The notes under the pieces are model-generated. The model did no database searches, had not been told where the DNA came from, and saw only the letters and a program-made list of their open reading frames with translations. Position numbers and translations under genes: made by a program. A stretch of DNA of 39,134 bases from a virus: IMG/VR virus record IMGVR_UViG_3300046712_000045, positions 1 through 39,134 of that record; one strand, 5' to 3'. Numbering within the stretch: position 1 is the stretch's first letter; each line of letters opens with the position of its first letter. This document shows positions 16,580 through 24,480 of this stretch, one piece after another.

Positions 16580-18282
16580 CCGCCGCGAAGGTACAGCCGA
16601 TCTCCCGCCCTCTTCCCGCCGGCGCGAGCGTGCGCAGTCTGCCGCTCTCCGCGCTCCACGCAGCGCCCTGGAACGCACGCCAGACTTTTGACGAGCAGGC
16701 GCAGCAGGAACTTGTCGCCTCGATCCGCCAGCACGGGCTTCTGGTTGCGCTCATCGTGCGGCCGATTGAGATCGCGGATGGCGAAGTCTTCGAGATCGTG
16801 GCCGGCCATCGCCGCTTCCTCGCCGCCGGCGAGCTGAAGCTCGATGAGGTTGCGTGCGACGTGCGCTCGCTGACCGACGAGCAGGCGCGCGAGGTGGGTC
16901 TGGTCGATAACCTGCAGCGCGCCGATCTCTCCGCGCTCGAAGAGGCTGAGGCGTATCAGCAGATGTTCCAGCTGGCCGGCTCGGCGGGGGAGAAGATCAC
17001 GCCGGCGGGTGTTGCGGCGAAGGTGGGCAAGCCGGAGGGGCATGTCCGCCTTCGCCTGCGTCTCCTGTCGGCCGAGCTTGCCGTGCGTGAAGCGTTGCGC
17101 GCGGACAGGATCACGCTGGGCCATGCGATCGAGCTGGCGCGCCTCGGGGCCACCATGCAGAAGGAACTGCTCGACTGGCTGCAGTTTGAAAGCTGGGGCG
17201 AGCGCAAGTCGAAGCGTGAGGTCGTTCCCAGCCTGCCGGAGCTCAAGCGTCACATTCGCGAGGATGTGATGCTCGACCTCGCAAAGGCTCCGTTCGACAC
17301 CAAAGATACCGCACTTGTCCCCGCTGCAGGCGCCTGCGTCGACTGCGAGAAGCGCACCGGCAACAACCGGCTTCTTTTCGCCGATGTGAAGCAGGGCGAC
17401 ATTTGCACGGATCCGCCGTGCTACTCGTCCAAGCTGACGCGGTCGATCGACATCGCGATCGAGCAGCTGACGGCGAAGGGTGAGAAGGCGGTCCGGATTT
17501 CTGAGCACTATCAGCGCCAGAAGTCGACGCCGAAAGAGGCGCTGGTCTCGCAGCAGTATCACGATCTCCAGTACGCGGGCCGCCGCGACGAAAAGTGCGA
17601 TGCGCTTGCGGTCGGGATCTATGTCGGCGGTCGCGATCGCGGCAAGCGTATTCGGATCTGCCTCGATGCGAAGTGCAAGGTGCACGCCGGCGGCTACAGG
17701 GGAGCTGGAGCCAGTGCGTCGCCGGAAGACGTGGCGCGACGCGCGAAGGCGAGAGCCGAAAAAGAATGCCGCGTTCGCATCTTCAAAGCGGCGCTGGAGG
17801 CGACGGCGAAGGCGAAGGCTGTCTCCGACGCTCAGGTGCGCGAGCTCGTCGCATACGCCGTCGATCGAGGCGATAACAACGGCGTCGTCGCGCTGCTGGG
17901 CCTCCTCGAATGGCCGAAGGCGTTCGCGCAGTTCGCAGGCCGCAAGCAGCTGCTGGCGAAGCTGGCGACGGTGACGGCAGGCCGCGCCGCGGCGATCGGA
18001 TTGCTCGCCTCGGTTGCGAACGCGCTGGCGGTCAACGAATACAACATCTCGAAGCCGGAGTCTCTGGAGGAGGTCGCGCGCGGCTTCGGCGTCGATGTTG
18101 CGAAGATCCGCAAAGAGGTCGCTGCGGAGCTAGCGAAGAAGAAGGCGAAAAAAGCTCCTGCTGAAAAAGCAGCGAAGAAGGGCGGCCTGTCGGCCGCTGC
18201 GCGCGCGAAGATCGCCGCGGCGCAGAAGGCGCGCTGGGTGAAGGCGCGCTGGGTGAAGGCGAAGAAAGCGGGCCGCAAGTGA
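16576..18282 (+). CDS. ParB-like protein with zinc cluster and lysine-rich tail
   Basis: The protein has 568 residues, GTG 16576, overlapping the preceding stop. The N-terminal domain (about residues 15-110) has the ParB/Spo0J pattern: LIVRP, EIVAGHRRFLAA (GHRRF at 77-81) and VDNLQRADLSALEEA. A helix-turn-helix region follows (ITPAGVAAKVGKPEGHVRLRL). Unlike short ParB proteins it has a cysteine cluster (Cys254, Cys257, Cys277, Cys282) and a long C-terminal part ending in a Lys/Ala-rich tail with a tandem 5-residue repeat (KARWV). No ParA partner was found, so it may act in transcription, replication or DNA packing and not in partition. Confidence 0.82.
   Translation: MTAAKVQPISRPLPAGASVRSLPLSALHAAPWNARQTFDEQAQQELVASIRQHGLLVALIVRPIEIADGEVFEIVAGHRRFLAAGELKLDEVACDVRSLTDEQAREVGLVDNLQRADLSALEEAEAYQQMFQLAGSAGEKITPAGVAAKVGKPEGHVRLRLRLLSAELAVREALRADRITLGHAIELARLGATMQKELLDWLQFESWGERKSKREVVPSLPELKRHIREDVMLDLAKAPFDTKDTALVPAAGACVDCEKRTGNNRLLFADVKQGDICTDPPCYSSKLTRSIDIAIEQLTAKGEKAVRISEHYQRQKSTPKEALVSQQYHDLQYAGRRDEKCDALAVGIYVGGRDRGKRIRICLDAKCKVHAGGYRGAGASASPEDVARRAKARAEKECRVRIFKAALEATAKAKAVSDAQVRELVAYAVDRGDNNGVVALLGLLEWPKAFAQFAGRKQLLAKLATVTAGRAAAIGLLASVANALAVNEYNISKPESLEEVARGFGVDVAKIRKEVAAELAKKKAKKAPAEKAAKKGGLSAAARAKIAAAQKARWVKARWVKAKKAGRK
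18226..18255 (+). repeat. Tandem 15-bp repeat in the tail of the ParB-like gene
   Basis: The unit AAGGCGCGCTGGGTG occurs twice in a row (18226-18240, 18241-18255). It doubles the basic peptide KARWV near the C-terminus without changing frame. Confidence 0.9.
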
Positions 18283-18434
18283 GCTCCTCTCCAATTCCTC
18301 GCGTGACGCCGCAGCTGGAAAAAATGGGGATCCGTGCGGCCATGCAGGCGCAGGTGTCCGCGGCCTTGCAGTCGGTCCGCCGCGATTCCGAGATTCTGGC
18401 CATCATGCTTCCGGAAGTGCGGAGGGCCGCGTGA
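18279..18434 (+). CDS. Small hypothetical protein, 51 residues
   Basis: It runs from GTG 18279, overlapping the ParB-like stop (GTGA), to TGA 18434, which overlaps the next GTG. It is probably helical (LEKMGIRAAMQAQVSAALQS, then EILAIMLPEVRRA). No family is recognised. The overlaps on both sides make it likely to be translated. Confidence 0.6.
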   Translation: MSSSPIPRVTPQLEKMGIRAAMQAQVSAALQSVRRDSEILAIMLPEVRRAA

Positions 18435-18736
18435 GCGATCGCCAGGCCATTGCCGCGAATGTCGCGCAATCGTGGCAGCCAGGTTTTTGTCACTACTGCG
18501 GCGTCACCGAGGAGCAGGTCGACGGCGACCACATTCGCTGGCTGGGAGCGAAGCGTACGGTGTGCAGCCAGCCCGGATGCATTCGGAGGTTCAACAGCGA
18601 TATCGATCGCGCGATCGCGCGGATCCGGCAAACCCAGCGCAAGCGGACGCCGGCGGACATTCACGCACTCAAGATCGAGGAACGGCGCGCGCGGCGCAGG
18701 GCATCGCGGTTGCGCGGAAAGACGAAGGCGGTATGA
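18431..18736 (+). CDS. Zinc-finger protein
   Basis: The protein has 101 residues, GTG 18431. Cys20-Cys23 (CHYCG) and Cys45-Cys50 (VCSQPGC) with an intervening DGDHIRWL form a likely zinc-binding knuckle, somewhat like the finger part of HNH proteins, but a complete HNH motif is not present. The C-terminal third is a strongly basic helix (RARRRASRLRGKTK). A small nucleic-acid-binding protein is the best guess. It is coupled to both neighbours by overlapping start and stop codons. Confidence 0.6.
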   Translation: MSDRQAIAANVAQSWQPGFCHYCGVTEEQVDGDHIRWLGAKRTVCSQPGCIRRFNSDIDRAIARIRQTQRKRTPADIHALKIEERRARRRASRLRGKTKAV

Positions 18737-19104
18737 GCACGACGATCATTCCGGATGTCCTGCATATCTGCGAGCAGTGTGGCGACGTGGCCAGCGGGCC
18801 CTGCGAGACCTGCGCCACCATCGCAAGTCTGGCGGAGACGACGGCCGCGGTCCTGCTCGCAGCCGGCAAGCCGCTGGTTTTCGATCCGGGCGCCAAGCTC
18901 GATGAGGTCGAGCTGGAATGGCGCGCCTCGGTCACGGCGGCGTATCGCCGCCAGCGTACCGCGCAGCTCTATGGATCGCTGCCGCGTGTGGAAGTACCCC
19001 TGCGCGGCTGGTTCATGGGCATTACGGCGTCGCTCGTGGGTTGGGCGTTGCTGGCCGTGGCCTGGGTCTTTGGGCGTAGCGCCGTGCGGTCGTTGCTGAA
19101 CTAA
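18733..19104 (+). CDS. Zinc-ribbon membrane protein
   Basis: The protein has 123 residues from ATG 18733 (ATGA overlap). A short N-terminal zinc ribbon (Cys13, Cys16, Cys24, Cys27) is followed by a soluble middle and a single C-terminal transmembrane helix (about residues 93-115, GITASLVGWALLAVAWVFG). The upstream in-frame extension is shadow sequence. A cytoplasmic zinc domain tethered to the membrane is unusual in an early operon. Its function is unknown. Confidence 0.6.
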   Translation: MSTTIIPDVLHICEQCGDVASGPCETCATIASLAETTAAVLLAAGKPLVFDPGAKLDEVELEWRASVTAAYRRQRTAQLYGSLPRVEVPLRGWFMGITASLVGWALLAVAWVFGRSAVRSLLN

Positions 19105-19113
19105 AGGAGTCGG

Positions 19114-19551
19114 ATGCCGAAGACCATCGAACTCGAGCTGTTGTGCGATTTGAGCGATGAAGAAGTGCGCCTGAAATCGCAGGCGGTGGGAGAAGCGGTT
19201 GTCGAGCAGCAGCGGCTGGAGTCGGCGAAGCGCGATGCGACGAAGGAGTATGGCGAGCAGATTACGGAAGTGAAGCAGCGCATGCTGGCGCTCTCGAAGC
19301 AGGTCCGGACGAAGACGGAGAAGCGGATGGTCGCCTGCCAGGTGGACTTCCATGTTCCGCAGATCTCTTTCAAGCGCACGACGCGCCTCGATACCGGCGA
19401 AGTGGTGCGTGAGGAGCCGATGACAGAGGACGAGCGCCAGCAGCGGATGTTCGAAGGCCGGGAGGAGCCGGCCCAGCCGAGCTTGACGCTCGAAGAGGAG
19501 CTGGACGGACCGAAGCCAATTGGCGGAGATGAACAGGACGAGGAGCGATGA
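19114..19551 (+). CDS. Coiled-coil hypothetical protein
   Basis: The protein has 145 residues, with AAAGGAG 6 bases before ATG 19114. The first half is a charged helix with coiled-coil character (about residues 15-70), the middle is beta-like (ACQVDFHVPQISFKRT), and the C-terminus is very acidic. The stop overlaps the next ATG. No known family is recognised. Confidence 0.6.
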   Translation: MPKTIELELLCDLSDEEVRLKSQAVGEAVVEQQRLESAKRDATKEYGEQITEVKQRMLALSKQVRTKTEKRMVACQVDFHVPQISFKRTTRLDTGEVVREEPMTEDERQQRMFEGREEPAQPSLTLEEELDGPKPIGGDEQDEER

Positions 19552-19916
19552 AAAAGACAAAGGCATTGGAAATTGTGCGTACGCCGGACCGAGTAACGGG
19601 CGGCGTCACGGCAGAAGAGAAGCAGCGGCTCGGGGAGCACGCGAAGCTCTGGATCGCGCGAGCTCTGCGGACCGCGCCGATTCGCCGCGAGTTTGTTGGC
19701 TTCGTCGATGGTTCGGAACATATCCGGCTGATCCGGACGAAGCTTGAACGGGCCGACGGCAAGCTGCTGACGTTTGTGCATGTCATATGCCCGTCCACGG
19801 CGCGCGAGTATTACCTGCGCGTGAATCCCGATCACGTCAACGCGATCGATGCGATCGCGTCCACCTTTCACATGACCGGCGCGGAGTATTCGAACTTCGT
19901 GCAGGCGCACAGCTAG
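19548..19916 (+). CDS. Conserved phage hypothetical protein
   Basis: The protein has 122 residues from ATG 19548, overlapping the preceding TGA. It looks like an alpha/beta protein: helix EEKQRLGEHAKLWIARAL, strands EFVGFVDG and FVHVICPS, then EYYLRVNPDHVNAIDAIA, a pattern I associate with small phage proteins of unknown role. A tandem ATG-overlap arrangement ties it to 19114-19551. Confidence 0.6.
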   Translation: MKKTKALEIVRTPDRVTGGVTAEEKQRLGEHAKLWIARALRTAPIRREFVGFVDGSEHIRLIRTKLERADGKLLTFVHVICPSTAREYYLRVNPDHVNAIDAIASTFHMTGAEYSNFVQAHS

Positions 19917-19941
19917 TTTCCCTTTGAAGGAGGGACTCACG

Positions 19942-20262
19942 ATGGAAGCTACCACTCCCCGCGCGTATCGACAGGGCGATGTGCTGATTCGCGCGATCGC
20001 CGGCATTCCCGCAACCGCAAAGAAGCTCAGGCGCGCCGAACTCGCCTACGGCGAAGTCACCGGCCACAGTCACCGTATCGAGGACCTGACCGCGGCGGAG
20101 CTGCGCGAAGACGGAGACGGGCTGTACATGACCGTCTCGGCCGGCGGCGGCGTCACAATCCGCCACGAGGAGCACGCGGCGCAGGTGATCCCTCCCGGCA
20201 ATTACGAGATCGTGCAGCAGGTCGAGGATACCGAGTGGGGTGAGCAGGCGGTCATCGACTAA
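19942..20262 (+). CDS. Conserved phage protein of the QGDVLI...GHSH type
   Basis: The protein has 106 residues. ATG 19942 has AAGGAGG about 9 bases upstream, which decides against the in-frame start 18 bases earlier. Motifs: RQGDVLIRAI at the start, YGEVTGHSHRI in the middle, HEEHAAQVIPPGNYEI near the end. These recur in small hypothetical proteins of many phages and some bacteria, where the biochemical role is unknown. The histidines could bind metal. Confidence 0.65.
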   Translation: MEATTPRAYRQGDVLIRAIAGIPATAKKLRRAELAYGEVTGHSHRIEDLTAAELREDGDGLYMTVSAGGGVTIRHEEHAAQVIPPGNYEIVQQVEDTEWGEQAVID

Positions 20263-20292
20263 CACGACTGCGCCGGCGCTGACGTATAGAGC

Positions 20293-20316
20293 GGAGGCGT
20301 CGGCGCCTTCCATTTC
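20293..20316 (+). terminator. Possible weak hairpin upstream of 20335
   Basis: GGAGGCG (20293-20299) can pair with CGCCTTCC (20304-20311) with one bulge, and ATTTC follows. It lies in a 72-base gap between two early genes. It may be an attenuator or chance. Confidence 0.25.
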
Positions 20317-20334
20317 AAAACTGAAGAGGCTTCC

Positions 20335-20592
20335 ATGTTCGTGACGGCGTTTGAAATCCGCCGCTGCACTGCGCCGGGGTGCGGTCGCGCGGTGCGTGAC
20401 GTTCGATTGCGCTCGCTGCATGAGCGCATGATCATTCGGCTCACTACTTTCGAGGAGGAGACGGGGCTCAGCGTTGCAGCGCTGAAGCAGTGCACCCATT
20501 GCTCGAAGTGGCTTCTGCAGCTGCGGTATTCGCGCATGCCGCTGCCGGTCACCGCTGAACTGTTTCCCGCGGCTGAGGCGCGTCGCGCCTGA
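20335..20592 (+). CDS. Small zinc-ribbon protein
   Basis: The protein has 85 residues from ATG 20335 with GAAGAGG upstream. Cys11-Cys16 (CTAPGC) and Cys53-Cys56 (CTHC) form a likely treble-clef or zinc-ribbon site. The spacing of 37 residues between the pairs is long. The stop overlaps the next ATG (TGATG). Function unknown; probably nucleic-acid or protein binding. Confidence 0.6.
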   Translation: MFVTAFEIRRCTAPGCGRAVRDVRLRSLHERMIIRLTTFEEETGLSVAALKQCTHCSKWLLQLRYSRMPLPVTAELFPAAEARRA

Positions 20593-20900
20593 TGCCCGTC
20601 TACGTCGATCCCATCCTCGAGCATGGCGGCAGTGACAGCTTCCGCTGGCCGCGAAGCTGTCACATGTACGCCGACACGCTCGAGGAGCTGCACGCGATGG
20701 CCGATGCGATTGGGATGCGCCGGGGGTGGTTTCAGGATAAGCCGGATCTGCCGCACTACGACCTGGTACCCGGGCGCAGGATGCGTGCGGTCGCGCTGGG
20801 CGCGGTCGAGCATGAGCGGTACCAGCTGGTCGAGTTCATGCGGCGGCGGCGCGTTGCGGAACTGACGCCATCGCTGTTTGGTGAGGAGGCGGCGTCATGA
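20592..20900 (+). CDS. DUF4031 family protein
   Basis: The protein has 102 residues from ATG 20592. It shows the family pattern clearly: MPVYVDP at the start, CHMYADTLEELHAMADAIGMRRGWFQ in two adjacent segments, PHYDL and a final basic RRRVAEL. DUF4031 proteins are found in phages and actinobacteria-like genomes with unknown function; some have been linked by context to mobile DNA. It overlaps both neighbours. Confidence 0.8.
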   Translation: MPVYVDPILEHGGSDSFRWPRSCHMYADTLEELHAMADAIGMRRGWFQDKPDLPHYDLVPGRRMRAVALGAVEHERYQLVEFMRRRRVAELTPSLFGEEAAS

Positions 20901-21169
20901 GCGCCGGGAAGAAGTGGGATCTGACGTCGACGCGCTCGCTCGAGGCCGCGGCGGAATGGCTGCGGAAGCAGGCCGATGCGTCGGTGGTGTTTGTCGTGCG
21001 CGGGAAGGATTATGCGTTCGCCATCGCGCCCGATGTGACGCCGGAGCAGGCCTATGACGCCGCGCAGTTCGCGCTGCCGGATGCGCTCGATCTGGCGAAG
21101 GGGAATTGTCAGCGGGCGAAGGAAGCGGAGACGCGCAAGCGGGCCGCGAAGATTGCAGGGATCGCGTGA
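20897..21169 (+). CDS. Small hypothetical protein
   Basis: The protein has 90 residues, ATG 20897 overlapping the DUF4031 stop (ATGA). The start is beta/alpha-like (LEAAAEWLRKQADASVVFVVRGKDYAFAIA) and the C-terminal helix is basic. No family is recognised. Confidence 0.55.
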   Translation: MSAGKKWDLTSTRSLEAAAEWLRKQADASVVFVVRGKDYAFAIAPDVTPEQAYDAAQFALPDALDLAKGNCQRAKEAETRKRAAKIAGIA

Positions 21170-21345
21170 GGTACGCCTCGCGGGAGGGCCGTGCCCAGGC
21201 GCGGCGGCTGCGCTGGGTGGCCTTCACAGTGCTGGTAGCGGGGCTGCTGTGGACGGAGATGCACGTCGGCGACATGGCGATGGCGGGTGGTTTGGGGTTG
21301 TGCGCGCTGGCGTTCGTAGTGGGTTTCACGATGGGCATGGAGTGA
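21166..21345 (+). CDS. Small two-span membrane protein
   Basis: The protein has 59 residues from GTG 21166 (GTGA overlap with the preceding stop, GCAGGGA just upstream). Two hydrophobic helices are visible (WVAFTVLVAGLLW and MAGGLGLCALAFVVGF) after an arginine-rich start, so the N-terminus is probably cytoplasmic. Role unknown. Confidence 0.5.
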   Translation: MRYASREGRAQARRLRWVAFTVLVAGLLWTEMHVGDMAMAGGLGLCALAFVVGFTMGME

Positions 21346-21365
21346 GGCTGGGAGTGAGGGGTGAG

Positions 21366-21824
21366 ATGAACTTCTTCGAGAAGTGGTTGCAGCGGCGTCG
21401 GCGCACCGCGCAGGCGACAGCCAACCGCCGGCGCGTTGCGCTTCTTCCACCTCCACCGGTGGATGAGGTCGCCGCGGCCGCCTTGCGCAACGGCGATGCG
21501 CCGACGGTCTTCCATGCGGGGCTGCGCGCCGAGCAGGTCGGCAGGCTGATCAAGCTGATTGAGGAGTGCGGCGAGGTGCAGCATGCGGCGCTGAAGGTGC
21601 TGGAGCACGGCTACATGGAGCGCACGCGAGGCGGCAAGGGATTGGCGCGCCGCTCGATGCTGGAGCGCGAGCTCGGGGACCTGTCGGCCGCCACCGCTGC
21701 GCTCTACGCCGCGCACGATCTGCGGTTCGGCGAGGTGAAGTTCTGGGAGCGCCGGAGGCAATACCCTGCACCGGCTCCGCCGGAACCGGTGCAGGGGCCC
21801 GGGGAGACCGCAGCGGGCCAGTGA
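21366..21824 (+). CDS. MazG-like nucleotide pyrophosphohydrolase-fold protein
   Basis: The protein has 152 residues from ATG 21366. The helix pair carries EECGE (residues 66-70) and ELGDL (102-106), the metal-binding ExxE...ExxD pattern of all-alpha NTP pyrophosphatases of the MazG type. Phage MazG proteins are thought to adjust nucleotide pools or alarmones. The N-terminal 40 residues are basic and not part of the fold. Catalysis is an inference from the motif. Confidence 0.65.
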   Translation: MNFFEKWLQRRRRTAQATANRRRVALLPPPPVDEVAAAALRNGDAPTVFHAGLRAEQVGRLIKLIEECGEVQHAALKVLEHGYMERTRGGKGLARRSMLERELGDLSAATAALYAAHDLRFGEVKFWERRRQYPAPAPPEPVQGPGETAAGQ

Positions 21825-21873
21825 ACCGACAACAGGTACGACGGCCGGATCTTCGAGCGCGGAGGGTCCGGCG

Positions 21874-22671
21874 ATGAGTGTGCGCGCAGTGGCATATGTG
21901 AAGCAGCTCGTGGTCTGCCCGAACGAGGACCGATTGACGAAGACGGAAAAGCTGGTCGCGCTGTGCCTGGCGGATAGTCATCAGGACAAGTCCGCCACGT
22001 ACACCTATCCAGCCGTGGCCACGCTCGCCGAGGAATCTCTCATGGACGAGCGGTCCTGCCGTCGCATTCTGGGTGAGCTCGCCCGGAAAGGCGTTGTTGA
22101 GATCCTGCGTCCGGTCAGCCAGGGCCGCGGCCTCGTGAACTGCTATCGTTTCCCGGCTCTCGATCCTCCGTGGAAATCTCCCGGAAAAGGGGGACACAGT
22201 GTCCCCCTTCTTTCCGCACAAAGGGGGGTGGAAAGGAGGGCAAAAGGGGGACAGAAACCGCATCCGTATATAGAAGAACTTGAACTGGAACAAGTACAAA
22301 ACCTAAAACCTCCCCCTGTAGTCCCCCATGCTGCGCACGGGGGACGGGCGGCGTTGAAAACGCTCGCTCCGCAGGTGGATGCCGTGATGCAGGGCTGCGG
22401 TTTTGCCGAACGGCGGCGGAGCTTGCGGCGGTTGATCGAGGGGCAATTGCAGCTGGAGTGCGACAAGGGCAAGCCCGCGCAAACCGCGGCTCTGGCCATG
22501 ATCGCGGCGTGGAAGCGGCTTCGCGCCAACGCGCATCTGCTGCGCCACGACTGGGGCGCGGCGAAGTTCTTCGGTGAGGGGCACTGGCGCGACGGAAGCC
22601 TGCCGTTCGACGAGCAAAAACTCCAACGCCTGCGGTCCGAGGCGAACGCGCGGATCGGACTTACGCGATGA
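21874..22671 (+). CDS. Replication initiator-like winged-helix protein
   Basis: The protein has 265 residues, GGAGGG before ATG 21874. The N-terminal domain (residues 18-85: KLVALCLADS, TYTYPAVATLAEESLMDERSCRRILGEL) is a winged helix of the type used by phage replication proteins that start on the origin (lambda O-like). The middle (residues 95-155) is low in structure and is encoded by the repeat cluster 22185-22345. The C-terminal part is helical and may bind a helicase loader or the host helicase. An initiator with its origin inside the gene is known from lambda. The stop overlaps the next ATG. Confidence 0.7.
   Translation: MSVRAVAYVKQLVVCPNEDRLTKTEKLVALCLADSHQDKSATYTYPAVATLAEESLMDERSCRRILGELARKGVVEILRPVSQGRGLVNCYRFPALDPPWKSPGKGGHSVPLLSAQRGVERRAKGGQKPHPYIEELELEQVQNLKPPPVVPHAAHGGRAALKTLAPQVDAVMQGCGFAERRRSLRRLIEGQLQLECDKGKPAQTAALAMIAAWKRLRANAHLLRHDWGAAKFFGEGHWRDGSLPFDEQKLQRLRSEANARIGLTR
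22185..22345. repeat. Iteron-like GGGGGAC cluster and AT-rich segment, candidate replication origin
   Basis: GGGGGAC occurs at 22189-22195, 22246-22252 and 22339-22345 on the plus strand and as GTCCCCC at 22201-22207 and 22321-22327; a variant AAAGGGGGG is at 22220. The 12-mer AAAAGGGGGACA is present twice (22185, 22242). The first copy forms a near-perfect 23-bp palindrome, arms 22187-22197 and 22199-22209. An AT-rich stretch (about 22262-22310) separates the repeats. Repeats plus AT-rich DNA inside an initiator gene mirror the lambda origin. Confidence 0.55.
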
Positions 22672-23036
22672 CTCTCGAAGAGCGGCGGCGGCTGGACTGG
22701 CTGGCGTACCGGCTGGGGCTCTGGATCCGCGAGATGCGCGAGAAGGAGAACTGGACGCAGGCGGAGCTCGCCGCAAAGCTCGACGTTCATCGCAACCGGA
22801 TCAGCCGCTGGGAGAAGGGCGAAAAAGATCCTCAGATGCGGTCGATGGAGATTGCGGATTTCGTGCAGCTCTGCGACATGTTCGCCTGCGATCCGGGCGG
22901 TGCGCTGCTGAAGATCCTGAAGGCGCCGCGCAGCACGGAGAAGATGCCGTCGGCGGCGGAGTACGAGCCGGAGCCGATCCTGACCGAACTGATCGACGAG
23001 CGCGATCCGCCGCTGACGAAGAGGGAGCGCGCATGA
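22668..23036 (+). CDS. XRE-family transcription regulator
   Basis: The protein has 122 residues from ATG 22668 (ATGA overlap). Residues 15-70 form a typical helix-turn-helix (IREMREKENWTQAELAAKLDV, then RISRWEKG). The C-terminal half is acidic and proline-rich, with no peptidase or dimer domain seen. It could act as a repressor or activator in the early operon. Its own operator is not recognised. Confidence 0.75.
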   Translation: MTLEERRRLDWLAYRLGLWIREMREKENWTQAELAAKLDVHRNRISRWEKGEKDPQMRSMEIADFVQLCDMFACDPGGALLKILKAPRSTEKMPSAAEYEPEPILTELIDERDPPLTKRERA

Positions 23037-24127
23037 GGCCGACTGCGGGAGTCGAATGCCGGCGCTGCCGCGAGGAGAAGCAGCACAAGTGTCAGGCGCA
23101 GATCTTCGTCGACGCTGTGCCGCTGTGTCTGCCGTGTGCCGATGATCTGCCGTGCACCGTTGATCGCGTTGGTTTGCCCGTGCCCATCGAGGTCGAGTGG
23201 GAGGAAGGCATTCACGCGGCGGATCGCGAGCCGGCGCCGGTGATTCATCGCACGCCGGAGGATCTCGGGCTGCCGGCGGTGGTGATGGAAGCACCTGCGC
23301 TCCCCGGGCAGGTGAAGGCTAACGCACAGAAGGCGTGCGCTGAAGCGGCGCAATTGCATGCCGCAGTGGAGCGCCGCGCGAAGGGCGGGAAGAAATCCGC
23401 ACCGTTCTTTGCGTCGTCGTGGGCCGGTTCTCCCGAGCGTCAGGCGCAGCATCTACGGAATTCTCATCGCAGCATGCAAACGACAGTGCGGGCGAAAGTC
23501 GCTGCCAGGGCGGCACGCACGCCGCATTTTAAGCCGGAAGAGCTGCTGGGCACGAGGATCGACCGCGAAGTGGCAGAGCAGACCGGAGTGACGGTGTCGC
23601 GCGTGGCGCAATTGCGCGAGGAGCAGGGGATTTCGGCGGTGGCGCAGGATCACAGCCATCCGCGGCGGTTCGAGATTCGAGGCGAAGAGGTGCTGATGTC
23701 GCCGAAAAGTGTGATGGGCGCAGAAATGATCGCGCCGGAAAGAGAGCAAACGATGGTCGATGACGTAGAGCAGGAAATTCTGAAGCACGCAGGCAGGATG
23801 ACGGATGACGAGGCCGGTAAGAAAGCCGGCGTGTCGAACGGGCGCGTCTGGCAGATCCGGAAGAAGCACGGCATTCCGCGGTTTACAGGAAAGCGGGAAG
23901 CGAAGCCGAAGAAGACGACGGCACTCCTGAAGCCGTGCCAGCGCACCGTCGACATTCTGGATGCGGCGGCGAAGAGCGGGATCGATGCGCTGATCGGCGC
24001 CGACAACGTCCGGGTGACCATCGATCTGACGCCGGCGCAGGCGCGCTCGCACTTCGAGAAGCTCACGCCTGCGCAGATGGCGATCGCGCTGGGCGCGGTG
24101 CTGCAGTCGTCGCTGCGGGAGGGCTGA
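23033..24127 (+). CDS. Zinc-binding protein with duplicated helix-turn-helix motifs
   Basis: The protein has 364 residues, ATG 23033 overlapping the preceding TGA. The N-terminus holds a likely zinc site (Cys9, Cys12, Cys32, Cys35). Two similar helix-turn-helix motifs lie at about residues 174-202 (REVAEQTGVTVSRVAQLREE) and 253-281 (DEAGKKAGVSNGRVWQIRKK), evidently an internal duplication. The C-terminus (LTPAQARSHFEKLTPAQMAIALGAVL) is helical. A multi-site DNA-binding regulator is likely. I do not recognise a named family. Confidence 0.65.
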   Translation: MRPTAGVECRRCREEKQHKCQAQIFVDAVPLCLPCADDLPCTVDRVGLPVPIEVEWEEGIHAADREPAPVIHRTPEDLGLPAVVMEAPALPGQVKANAQKACAEAAQLHAAVERRAKGGKKSAPFFASSWAGSPERQAQHLRNSHRSMQTTVRAKVAARAARTPHFKPEELLGTRIDREVAEQTGVTVSRVAQLREEQGISAVAQDHSHPRRFEIRGEEVLMSPKSVMGAEMIAPEREQTMVDDVEQEILKHAGRMTDDEAGKKAGVSNGRVWQIRKKHGIPRFTGKREAKPKKTTALLKPCQRTVDILDAAAKSGIDALIGADNVRVTIDLTPAQARSHFEKLTPAQMAIALGAVLQSSLREG

Positions 24128-24130
24128 TCG

Positions 24131-24364
24131 GTGGCTCGCACGATCAAGAGCGAAGAGCAGCGCCGGATGGATGAGCGCATCGGTCGGCGGATCGAAGCCG
24201 TGCGCAAGGCAACGGGAAAGAAGGCCTCGGTGTTGGCGAGAGAAGTTGAGCTATCGCCGAAGACGCTATGCGGCTATGAAGCGGGGCGCAGCTCGGTTCC
24301 CACGTCGGTGCTGCTGAAGATCGCGAAGGCGCTGGAAATCTCGCTGCACGTCCTCATGCAGTAA
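24131..24364 (+). CDS. Small XRE-family regulator (Cro-like)
   Basis: The protein has 77 residues, GTG 24131. Helix-turn-helix: IEAVRKATGKKASVLAREVEL, then TLCGYEAGRSSVPTSVLLKIAKALEI, the normal XRE layout. It is the last gene of the early operon before the terminator at 24481. A Cro- or repressor-like role is plausible, but the operator is not known. Confidence 0.7.
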   Translation: MARTIKSEEQRRMDERIGRRIEAVRKATGKKASVLAREVELSPKTLCGYEAGRSSVPTSVLLKIAKALEISLHVLMQ

Positions 24365-24480
24365 CGGCCATAAATGGAGACTTCTCTTGCGTTCTGGATT
24401 TTCTTTGTTAAGGTAAGCAACGGAATCAATCCACAATTTTGCCAGCGCACGCTGGACCTAATGCAGCGGTGACTGCAGTA

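Noticed and set aside
24364-24480. Late promoter between the early operon and the lysis genes
   Set aside because: TTGCGT at 24387 and TAAGGT at 24409 are too weak to call a promoter from the sequence alone.
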